A stretch of DNA of 12,871 bases from Wenzhouxiangella sp. (GTDB taxonomy: Bacteria > Pseudomonadota > Gammaproteobacteria > Xanthomonadales > Wenzhouxiangellaceae): positions 1 through 12,871 of the forward strand of contig SLJA01000169.1 in assembly GCA_007135355.1 (NCBI GenBank), read 5' to 3'. How positions within the stretch are numbered: the first letter of the stretch is position 1; every line of letters starts with the position of its first letter. The position numbers and the translations under genes are program-made. Shown one piece after another: positions 1 to 7,500 of the stretch. Under the pieces are notes generated by a model. The model saw nothing but the letters and a program-made list of their open reading frames with translations, did no database searches and had not been told where the DNA came from.

Positions 1-873
1 TACTCCATGGGCGGCATCCGCACCGACCATCGCGGCGAGAGCTCCACCCTCAAGGGCCTGTTCGCCTGCGGTGAGGCGGCGTGCTGGGACATGCACGGCT
101 TTAACCGCTTAGGGGGAAATTCGGTAGCCGAAACCGTGGTCGCCGGCATGATCGTCTCGGAGTTCATCGCCGACTACTGCGCCGATCCGAAAAGCGACAT
201 CAACCTGTCGACCGGCCTGGTGCGTGGTTTCATCGAGCGCGAACAGGCGGCGCTGGATGGACTGCTGAATTCCAGCGGCAATGAGAACGCCGGCGCGATC
301 CGCTCGCGCATGGAAGAAATCATGATCGAGCAGGTCGGTATTTTCCGCACCGGGTCGGAACTGGAAAGCGCGGTGGAAGAGCTGGAACAGCTGCTGGAAC
401 GCAGCCGCAACCTGGCGGTTCGTAGCCGCTCGCCAGGCGCTAATCCCGAGCTGGTCGCAGCTTATCGCCTGCCCAAGATGCTGAAACTGGCCCTGTGTGC
501 CGCGCTGGGCGCGCGCCAACGCAGCGAAAGCCGCGGCGCTCACTACCGCGAGGATTTCCCGCAGCGCAACGACCGCGACTGGCTCAACCGCTCGATCACC
601 ACCTGGCCGAGTCAGCAGGCCAGTCTGCCGCGACTGGACTACGAGGCCATCGACGTCGACGACATGGAGCTACCCCCGGGCTTCCGCGGCTACGGCACGC
701 GCAACCATATCGACCATCCCGATAGCGCAAGGCGTCATCAACAGATCGAGCAGATCCTGAAAGCGGTGGATCCGAATGACCGCTACGCGCGGCAATCGGC
801 GCTCATGCCGTTTGCACACCTGCTGCCGGAAAAATACCGCCCGCGCAACCAGCGCCTGGAGGTCAAGCCATGA
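1..873 (+). CDS. frdA: Fumarate reductase / succinate dehydrogenase flavoprotein subunit, C-terminal part (5' end outside window)
   Basis: The FAD-bearing catalytic subunit of quinol:fumarate reductase or succinate dehydrogenase interconverts fumarate and succinate at the membrane. The frame is open from base 1 and gives about 290 residues, so roughly the first half of a ~650-residue protein lies upstream. Visible family signatures are the SMGGIRTD stretch, the FACGEAACWDMHGFNRLGGN stretch (its Arg is the substrate-binding position in this family, and it also helps form the FAD pocket) and SRGAHYREDFP in the C-terminal domain. The sequence resembles the Wolinella/Campylobacter (di-heme QFR) branch more than E. 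coli FrdA. Its TGA overlaps the frdB start (ATGA), so the two subunits are translationally coupled. The membrane cytochrome b subunit would be expected upstream, as in frdCAB operons, but cannot be seen. The physiological direction (fumarate reduction or succinate oxidation) cannot be told from sequence. Confidence 0.95.
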   Translation, partial: YSMGGIRTDHRGESSTLKGLFACGEAACWDMHGFNRLGGNSVAETVVAGMIVSEFIADYCADPKSDINLSTGLVRGFIEREQAALDGLLNSSGNENAGAIRSRMEEIMIEQVGIFRTGSELESAVEELEQLLERSRNLAVRSRSPGANPELVAAYRLPKMLKLALCAALGARQRSESRGAHYREDFPQRNDRDWLNRSITTWPSQQASLPRLDYEAIDVDDMELPPGFRGYGTRNHIDHPDSARRHQQIEQILKAVDPNDRYARQSALMPFAHLLPEKYRPRNQRLEVKP

Positions 874-1601
874 TCAACTCATCCCCCGGCCGCAGCCTGA
901 TATTCAAGATTCTGCGCCACAACCCGCAAGACCCGACCAGCGAGCCACACGTCGCGCGCTTCGAGCTGGAAGAATACGAGGGCATGACCCTGTTCATTGC
1001 CTTGAACGAGATCCGCGAGCGTTTTGCACCCGACTTGCAATTCGACTTCGTCTGCCGCGCCGGCATCTGCGGCAGTTGTGGCATGGTCATCAACGGTCGG
1101 CCCGGCCTGGCCTGCCGCACCCTCACCTCGACCCTGGAGTCCGAGATCACCCTGGCGCCACTGCCCGTGTTCAAGCTGATCGGCGATCTGTCGGTGGATA
1201 CCGGGGAGTGGATGCGCGGCATGAGCGAGCGCCTGGAAACCTGGATCCACGAAACCGAAGCCGTCGACATCCACGCCGTGGAAACGCGCATGGAGCCGGA
1301 GCTGGCCGAGGACATCTACGAACTGGATCGCTGTATCGAATGCGGCTGCTGCGTCTCGGCCTGCGGTACGGCGCGCATGCGCGAGGACTTCGTGGGTGCG
1401 GTGGGCCTGAACAAGATCGCCCGCTTCCGCCTGGACCCGCGCGATGCCCGCGATGACGGCGACTTCTACGATCTGATCGGCGACGATGACGGCGTGTTTG
1501 GCTGCATGAGCCTGCTCGGCTGCCATGACGTCTGTCCCAAGGAGCTGCCGCTACAGACACAAATCGCATTTCTCCGACGCAAGATGGTTAGGGTATCCTG
1601 A
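870..1601 (+). CDS. frdB: Fumarate reductase / succinate dehydrogenase iron-sulfur subunit, Wolinella type
   Basis: This 243-residue electron-transfer subunit passes electrons between membrane quinone and the FAD of FrdA. The N-terminal ferredoxin domain has [2Fe-2S] ligands C62, C67, C70 and C82. The C-terminal domain has C155, C158, C161 and C222 for [4Fe-4S], and C165, C212 and C218 for [3Fe-4S], assigned by analogy with known FrdB. All ligands are present. The fourth cluster motif reads CIECGCCVSAC, and the surrounding text (FDFVCRAGICGSCGM, LSVDTGEWMRGMS, DGVFGCMSLLGCHDVCPK) follows epsilonproteobacterial FrdB closely rather than E. coli FrdB or SdhB. The start ATG is fixed by the 4-base overlap with the frdA stop. 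An HMG-CoA synthase gene follows 34 bases after the stop in the same direction. The enzyme could run as a succinate:quinone reductase instead of a fumarate reductase. Confidence 0.95.
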   Translation: MINSSPGRSLIFKILRHNPQDPTSEPHVARFELEEYEGMTLFIALNEIRERFAPDLQFDFVCRAGICGSCGMVINGRPGLACRTLTSTLESEITLAPLPVFKLIGDLSVDTGEWMRGMSERLETWIHETEAVDIHAVETRMEPELAEDIYELDRCIECGCCVSACGTARMREDFVGAVGLNKIARFRLDPRDARDDGDFYDLIGDDDGVFGCMSLLGCHDVCPKELPLQTQIAFLRRKMVRVS

Positions 1602-1635
1602 GGCGCTGTTGCCTGGACCGATTGCAGCACCCAAC

Positions 1636-2868
1636 ATGACTGAACCTTTCCCCGTCGGCATCGACGGCCTCGCTTTTGCCGGGCCGGCTGCCTATGTCGA
1701 TCTGGCCGACCTGGCGCAAGCCCGCGGGGTCGATCCGGCCAAGTTCACCAGAGGCCTGGGGCAACATCGCATGGCGATTGCCAGCCCCTGCGAAGACACC
1801 GTCACCATGGCCGTGGAGGCCGGTGCACAGGTCTTGCAGGCCTTCGACATCGACCCGGCCGAAATCGGCACCTTGATTGTCGGCACCGAGACCGGCGTCG
1901 ACCACAGCAAGCCGGTAGCAGTTTACGTCCATGATCTGCTCGGCCTGAACGAGCGCTGCCGCACTTTCGAAACCAAGCACGCCTGCTACGGCGCCATGGC
2001 CGGCCTGACCTCTTCGATGGACTGGATCGCCTCCGGCCGGGCGCGCGGGCGCAAGGCGCTGGTGATCGCTTCCGACATCGCCAACTATGGCCTGGGCACA
2101 CCCGGCGAGCCGACTCAGGGCGCGGGAGCCGTGGCCATGCTGGTCGACCGGCAGCCGCGCCTGCTGGAAATTCAGCCGGCCAGCATTGGCGACTACACCC
2201 GCCAGGTCATGGACTTCTGGCGACCGCTGTACTCCAAGTACGCCCTAGCCGATGGTCAGTACTCCATCCAGTGCTACCTGGACGCCCTGGCCGCCGCACG
2301 CGAAGACGCGGTCGGCTCGCGTCAGGATTTGCTGGGTGAACTGCAGGCCTGTCTGTATCATGTGCCCTTCGTCAGGATGGCGTTCAAGGCCCATCAAAGG
2401 GAACTGGAGATGGAGATGGGGCAGGCTATCAGCAAAGACGAGCCTGAACAGTGGCATCAACTGCAGGATAGCTATGCAAAGCGCTGCGCACCCTGGCTGA
2501 CGCTCAACGCCGAGATCGGCAACATCTACACTGGCTCACTGTTTCTGTCGCTGATCGACCTGCTGCGCAAGGCCGGGTCGAAACTCGCTGGCCAGCAAGT
2601 CAGCCTGTTCTCTTACGGCAGTGGCTGCGGCGCGACCTATTGCCTGGGCAAGATCACGGAGTGTGCCGGCGAGTGGGAAGCCAGGCTGGATCCCAGCGCG
2701 CAACTGGCGGCGCGCCGACGCTTGAGCATCGACGAATACGAATACATGGTCCGGGCCGGGGAACACGCGGACCGGCTGGAGAGTCTGAACCCGGACGATT
2801 ACGGTCTCAGCGGCGGCTTGTATTACACCGGCACGCGTGACGACCGACGTCACTACGAGAGCGTCTAA
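1636..2868 (+). CDS. mvaS: Hydroxymethylglutaryl-CoA synthase family protein
   Basis: HMG-CoA synthase condenses acetyl-CoA with acetoacetyl-CoA, the first committed step of the mevalonate route to isoprenoids. The 410-residue product has the usual bacterial length and thiolase-like fold signatures. By alignment to known MvaS, the catalytic triad is E85 (in GTETGVDHSK), C117 (in KHACYGAMAGL) and H242 (in LYHVPFVRM). Further matches are PTQGAGAVAML (159-169), GNIYTGSLFLSL (295-306) and LFSYGSGCGA (324-333). I chose ATG 1636 because homology begins there. The same frame is open further upstream but overlaps frdB with unrelated residues. No strong Shine-Dalgarno is visible. It lies 34 bases after frdB, so it may be read through from the frd operon. 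No other mevalonate gene is present here. An alternative role is a PksG-like beta-branching enzyme, but there is no polyketide gene nearby to support that. Confidence 0.88.
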   Translation: MTEPFPVGIDGLAFAGPAAYVDLADLAQARGVDPAKFTRGLGQHRMAIASPCEDTVTMAVEAGAQVLQAFDIDPAEIGTLIVGTETGVDHSKPVAVYVHDLLGLNERCRTFETKHACYGAMAGLTSSMDWIASGRARGRKALVIASDIANYGLGTPGEPTQGAGAVAMLVDRQPRLLEIQPASIGDYTRQVMDFWRPLYSKYALADGQYSIQCYLDALAAAREDAVGSRQDLLGELQACLYHVPFVRMAFKAHQRELEMEMGQAISKDEPEQWHQLQDSYAKRCAPWLTLNAEIGNIYTGSLFLSLIDLLRKAGSKLAGQQVSLFSYGSGCGATYCLGKITECAGEWEARLDPSAQLAARRRLSIDEYEYMVRAGEHADRLESLNPDDYGLSGGLYYTGTRDDRRHYESV

Positions 2869-2915
2869 TGATCAGGCCAGGGCGACGCGCGCCCGGTCGT
2901 GGATGCCGCGGCGGG

Positions 2916-3119
2916 TCAGCTCTTGGCGGTCGGTTCGGTATCCGCTACTTTGGCTGCTTCACTCACTTCGGATTCGGCTTCGTTCATACCCTTGCGAAAA
3001 TCGCGGATGGCCGAGCCGAGGTCACCGCCCAGGTTACGGATCTTCTTGGTCCCGAACACCAGCATGACGACCACAAGGAGAATGATCAGTTGAGGAAGTC
3101 CTATATTGCCTATACCCAT
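2916..3119 (-). CDS. tatA: Twin-arginine translocase subunit TatA/TatE, orphan
   Basis: TatA forms the protein-conducting part of the Tat system, which exports folded, often cofactor-bearing proteins. The 67-residue product has the full family layout: a short N-terminus (MGIGNIGLPQ), a hydrophobic helix at about 8-21, the conserved FG hinge at 22-23 followed by TKK, an amphipathic helix at about 25-45, and a charged flexible tail. AGGTG lies 4 bases before the ATG. The usual partners tatB and tatC are not next to it. It is convergent with the HMG-CoA synthase gene and divergent from ndh. It could be a second copy comparable to TatE, or the main TatA with tatBC elsewhere. A perfect FNR-type box sits 64 bases upstream of the start codon, at a spacing that would suit activation of this gene. 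Confidence 0.93.
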   Translation of the reverse strand: MGIGNIGLPQLIILLVVVMLVFGTKKIRNLGGDLGSAIRDFRKGMNEAESEVSEAAKVADTEPTAKS

Positions 3120-3131
3120 GGTGCACCTGCT

Positions 3132-3166
3132 GCTTGCTATGTTGACGGGGGCTCAATGTAGCAAGC
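3132..3166. repeat. Inverted repeat between tatA and ndh
   Basis: Arms GCTTGCTA (3132-3139) and TAGCAAGC (3159-3166) are perfect complements. After two non-Watson-Crick positions, TTGA (3142-3145) pairs with TCAA (3153-3156) around a 7-base loop, CGGGGGC. As plus-strand RNA the two odd positions become U-G and G-U pairs, giving a 14-bp stem; as minus-strand RNA they are A-C mismatches. It covers the putative -10 of tatA. It could be an operator or a leader hairpin of ndh. There is no T-run, so it is not a classical terminator. Confidence 0.6.
3155..3160 (-). promoter_or_regulatory. Putative -10 box of tatA
   Basis: On the minus strand this reads TACATT (4 of 6 to TATAAT). It would place the transcription start near 3148, about 29 bases before the tatA ATG. 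The centre of the FNR-type box at 3189.5 then falls at -41.5, the standard class II activator position. There is no good -35 box, as is usual for activator-dependent promoters. The hexamer alone is weak; the spacing is what supports it. Confidence 0.35.
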
Positions 3167-3182
3167 GCGCCGGGTGCGAAGC

Positions 3183-3196
3183 TTGATGCACATCAA
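3183..3196. promoter_or_regulatory. FNR/Anr-type binding site, perfect palindrome
   Basis: The sequence TTGAT-GCAC-ATCAA matches the FNR consensus TTGAT-N4-ATCAA at all ten defined positions. It lies between the divergent tatA and ndh genes, 22 bases before the ndh ATG. Since E. coli ndh is repressed by FNR, repression of ndh under anoxia is the natural reading. The same site is also placed to activate tatA. Binding is inferred, and no fnr gene is in the window. Confidence 0.7.
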
Positions 3197-3218
3197 TTCC
3201 CTCAAATCAGGTCCGAAC

Positions 3219-4508
3219 ATGAAAAGAATTGTTATCGTCGGCGGCGGTGCCGGCGGCATTGGTGTGGCCACCCGCCTGGGCAGGCGGCTGGGCCGCAAGA
3301 AAAAGGCCGAGGTCATCCTGGTCGACATGGCCGAAAACCACGTCTGGAAGCCCCTGCTGCATGAATTGGCGACCGGCACGCTGGACACCGGCATCGACGC
3401 CATGAGTTTTCGCGGCCATGCGCGCGCCAACGGCTACCGCTTCCAGCAGGGCCGGCTGACCGGCATCGACCGCGAGCAACGGCGGATCGAGCTGGCGCCG
3501 ATCATGGACGGGGACCAGGAGTTGCTGCCGGCCCGGACCATTGCCTATGACTACCTGGTTGTCGCCATAGGCAGCGTGGCCAAGGACTTCGGCATTCCCG
3601 GCGTGCAAGAGCACTGTCACTTTCTCGACACCACCCAGCAGGCGTTGGACATCAAGGACACGCTGCGCAAGCGTTTCCTGCGTTATGCGCGCGAAGAACG
3701 ACTCAGTGAACAGGTCAAGGTCATCATCATCGGCGCCGGCGCGACCGGGGCGGAAATGGCCGCCGAGATGATGCACGCCGCCGATCAGCTCAAGGGTTAC
3801 GGCTTCAACATGGACCCCGCCATGCTCTCGATCACTCTGATCGATGCCGCCGAGCGCATCCTGCCGCAGGTGCCGCGCGAGGCCATTGCCAACTCGGTGG
3901 CCCGCCAGCTTGAGAACATGGGCATCCAGGTGCGCATGGGCCAGCGCGTGGTCAGGGCCGAGGCGGACGGGATCGTGCTGGCCGGCGGTGAAAAGCTGCC
4001 CAGCGATCTGACCCTGTGGGCCGCCGGCATCCAGGCGCCGGAGTTTCTGGCCGACATTGGCGGTCTGGAGACCAACGCCGACCACCAGCTGGTGGTCAAG
4101 CCCAATGCCCAGACCACGCGCGATGAGCGCATCTTCGCCATCGGCGATTGCTGCGCCTGCCCGCAAGCGGACGGCAGCATCGCGCCGCCGCGCGGACAGG
4201 TGGCCCGGCAGATGGGCCACATGGTGGTCAACAATCTCATTGACCTGCTCAACGATCGCGAGCCGCGTCGCGAGTATGTCTATCGTGACCTGGGCTCGCT
4301 GGTCAACCTGTCGCGGTTCCACACCGTCGGCAACCTGTTTTCCTTTCTCGGTGGCGGCGTCATGGTCGAAGGTCGTCTGGCGCGCTTTACCTATCACTCG
4401 CTCTATCGCCGCCATCTGCTCGAGGTCTATGGACTGCTGCGCGGCACCCTGATGATGACCGTGCGCAGCCTGAGCCACTTCCTGCGACCGGCACTGAAGC
4501 TGCACTGA
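3219..4508 (+). CDS. ndh: Type II NADH:quinone oxidoreductase (NDH-2)
   Basis: This is a single-subunit, non-proton-pumping membrane flavoenzyme that oxidises NADH and reduces quinone. The 429-residue product follows E. coli Ndh along its length. It has an N-terminal FAD-binding GGGAGG motif (8-13), the KPLLHELATGTLD stretch (44-56), a second nucleotide-binding GAGATG motif for NADH (172-177), LWAAGIQAPEFL, and the C-terminal FAD-contact IFAIGDCCACP (305-315). The C-terminal part (YHSLYRRH...RPALKLH) is the amphipathic membrane anchor and ends with the same residues as the E. coli protein. I chose ATG 3219 because homology starts there and AGG stands 7 bases before it; an in-frame ATG at 3174 lies upstream of the FNR-type box and is less likely. 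The FNR-type palindrome between tatA and ndh suggests oxygen control. Confidence 0.95.
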   Translation: MKRIVIVGGGAGGIGVATRLGRRLGRKKKAEVILVDMAENHVWKPLLHELATGTLDTGIDAMSFRGHARANGYRFQQGRLTGIDREQRRIELAPIMDGDQELLPARTIAYDYLVVAIGSVAKDFGIPGVQEHCHFLDTTQQALDIKDTLRKRFLRYAREERLSEQVKVIIIGAGATGAEMAAEMMHAADQLKGYGFNMDPAMLSITLIDAAERILPQVPREAIANSVARQLENMGIQVRMGQRVVRAEADGIVLAGGEKLPSDLTLWAAGIQAPEFLADIGGLETNADHQLVVKPNAQTTRDERIFAIGDCCACPQADGSIAPPRGQVARQMGHMVVNNLIDLLNDREPRREYVYRDLGSLVNLSRFHTVGNLFSFLGGGVMVEGRLARFTYHSLYRRHLLEVYGLLRGTLMMTVRSLSHFLRPALKLH

Positions 4509-4515
4509 ACACAGG

Positions 4516-4544
4516 ATGACAAGCGCGGCCGCCGGCGCTATTCT
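4516..4544 (+). promoter_or_regulatory. Putative sigma-70 promoter of the propeller diguanylate cyclase gene
   Basis: ATGACA (4516-4521, 5 of 6 to TTGACA) and TATTCT (4539-4544, 4 of 6 to TATAAT) are 17 bases apart, the optimal spacing. The start of transcription would be near 4551. It lies just after the ndh stop at 4508, so the downstream gene may be transcribed independently of ndh. Confidence 0.5.
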
Positions 4545-4579
4545 GAAGCAGGTTGGCCAAAGCGGAGCTGCGCGCGCCC

Positions 4580-7500
4580 GTGTTCATTCTCGAGTCATTC
4601 GGCCCACGAACCCGCGCCGGTTTCGCCTATGGGGTGTGTCTGCTGCTGGCGGCGTGGACCTGGGCCGAGCCGGCTGTCGGATCCGTACAGTACCAGTTCG
4701 AGCGCCTGGCCGATGAACTTGGCGGGCGCCAGTCCTCCATCTACGATCTGTTCCAGGATCCGGATGGGCTGATCTGGCTGGCTGGCGATACCGACGGCCT
4801 GTTGCGTTTTGACGGCAATGAGTTCACGTCATGGAACGAGGGCTTTGCCGCCGACCTGACCCGCGCCAATGTCAGCACTCAGGTCATTACGCCCGCCGGT
4901 CGGCTGTGGGTTGGCAGCTGGGGCAATGGCCTGCAATATTGGGATCGGCAACAAGAACGCTACGTGGCTTTCCTGGCGGATGCCGATGACCCGGATGCGC
5001 TGGCCGACAACCGCGTCCAGCGCCTGATGGTGGATAGCGGCGGGCGAGTCTGGGTCGGCACCGCAGCCGGCATCAACCTGATCGATCCCGATGATCCGGA
5101 CCGCCTGCGCCGCTTTGCCCGCGACGACCCCGACCACCCCCTGTTCGGGGAACGCATCTGGGGTATGGTCGAACACGACGACGGCTTTTGGCTGGCCACC
5201 ACCGGCGGGGTCTACTGGCTGAGCCCTGACCTGCTGCATTGGCGCCACTACCTACTCGACCTGGAAGCGGCGGAAGTTTTCGAGCGCGGCGCGGAGGTGC
5301 GCACCATTGCGCGGGTTCATGGCGAGATCTGGGCCGGGTCGCAGCTCGGTGTCTTCCGTCACGACGCCGCCGGCGACCGCTTCGTCCAGATCGGCTTCGA
5401 TGACGGCGTAGCGCGGCCCATGCCGCGGGTCAATGTCATCCTGGAAAGCGCCCAGGGCCATGTCTGGATCGGTGCCTTCGATGGCCTTTACCTGATCGAC
5501 CCCACCCGCCGCCGGTTTCAGCGTCAGGGCGAAGCCTGGAACCGCATTGCCGATGTCGACATTCGCTCGATGCTCGAAGACAGCGAAGGCAATCTTTGGA
5601 TCGGCAGTCGCGATCAGGGCTTGATTCATGGCTGGCGCACTCAGAAGGTGTTCAGCCCGCTGGTGCGGCAAATGCCAGACAACCTGGCCGAGCTGGGCCG
5701 GCGGTTGACCTCGGCGGTGCTGTTCGATGACCGCGACCGTTTGTGGCTGAGCGTACCGGGCGGCATGCTGCGCCGCGATGCCGCGGATCAGTGGCGATAC
5801 TGGGAATTCCCCAGCGAAATCGGCGTACGTCGAGTCGAGGGTTTGCGGCAGGCTCCGGATGGCCGAATCTGGATTGGCACCAACGATGGTCTGTTCAGTA
5901 TCGGCGCCGACGATCAACTGCGCGCGGAAAGCCGCATATACGAACTGCTGGGCGTCGGCACGCTGCCGGTCAATAGCCTGTATGTGCATGACGACGGCAC
6001 GCTCTGGGTCAGCCTGTGGCAGTACGGCCTGGTCGAATGGCACCCCGAAACCGAGCACACCCGGGTGTTTCTCGAGCAATTGCGACGGCTGCGCGGCGAC
6101 CTGGTCTATCAACTAACGCGCGACGACCGGGGCCAGATCTGGGCGGCCACTCGATACTCCGGGTTGTTCCGCTTCAACGGCGATGAGTTCGAAGCGATCG
6201 AACTGCAAATTGGCCATCAGCTCGACGCACCCACCCTGTACTGTGTTGTTCCGGAACAGCCTGATCGGCTATGGCTTTGCACCGAAGATGGCCTGGTTCG
6301 ATACGATCTGGCGCGCGCCGAGCATCAGGTTTTCGGATCGCTGCAGGGTCTGCCTGTCGAGCGCATTACCGGATTTTTTCTTGACCCTCTCGGTAGCGCC
6401 TGGGCACTGACCGCGCAGGGCGTCGCGCGTAAGTTGCCGGACAGCGAGCGGTTTGTCAGCTATGGATTGGGCGACGGCCTGCCCGGGCTGGGGCTGCAGC
6501 GCAACGCCGTTCACAGCAACGCTGACGGCCTGCTGGTGATGGGCACCAGCCATGGCGCCGTCCAGGTGGATCCGGCGGCGCCGCCGCGCGGTCTGAACCA
6601 GCCGCCAACGGTGCTCAGCCGGCTGTGGATTGATGGCATGGAACGCACGCGCACGCTTGATCTGGCGACTCCCGCACTGAGCCTTCCGCACGATTTTCGC
6701 GATCTGATGATTCAGGTCGCCGTGCTGGACTTTCATGATCCAGGCCGCAACCTGGTGCGCTATCGCCTGCGCGGCTTCGAAGCAGAGTTCAGCCCGCTGA
6801 CCAGGGACAGGATCATTCGCTATATGAACCTGCCGCCCGGTAGCTATGTACTCGAAGTCGAGGGCTGGAGCAGCCGCGGCGTGCCGGGCCAACGGCCACT
6901 GGAAATCCCGATCGAAATTGCCGCACCCTGGTGGCATTCGCCCCTGGCCTGGGTCAGCGCTTTGCTATTGCTGGCCGCCCTGATCTGGGCCACCATTGCA
7001 CTGCGCGAGCGCCAGCTGCGAGTCAGTAATGAACGACTGTCGGCGCTGGTCGAGGCGCGCACCCAAGAGCTTGGAGAAGCCAATCGGCGCCTGCGCGCCA
7101 GCGCCACCGAGGATTTTCTCACCGGCCTGCTCAACCGGCGCGGTTTTACCGAGCGCTTCAATGCCGTTCAGCAGTTGGCCATCCGTCAGCAGGCCCCGCT
7201 CGCCCTGGTATTGTTCGATCTCGATCATTTCAAGCGCATCAACGATGAATATGGCCACGACGCCGGTGACCACGTGTTGAGCGCGGTGGCCCAAATCGTC
7301 AAGCAGCGCCTGCGCCGGGCCGATCTGGCCGCGCGCTGGGGCGGCGAGGAGTTCCTGCTGGCGCTGCCCGATACCGATGTCGCGGGCGCGGTCGGCTTGT
7401 GCGAAACGCTGCGCACCCGCCTGGCCGAACACGACATCAGACACAAGGACCAGCCCATCCAGGTCTCGGCCACCTTCGGGGTCGTGGTCAGGCACGGAGT

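Noticed and set aside
1525..1635. Upstream in-frame extension of the HMG-CoA synthase gene
   Set aside because: It overlaps the frdB coding end, and the added residues (arginine and serine rich) do not fit the family N-terminus, which starts at 1636.
2880..2894. GGGCG / CGCCC hairpin between mvaS and tatA as a terminator
   Set aside because: Only five base pairs with no T-run; GC-rich DNA yields such hairpins often.
3207..4505. Long open frame of about 430 codons on the minus strand opposite ndh
   Set aside because: The plus-strand frame matches NDH-2 along its whole length with both nucleotide-binding motifs; the antisense frame has Gln/His/Ala/Gly-rich low-complexity composition typical of shadows in GC-rich genes.
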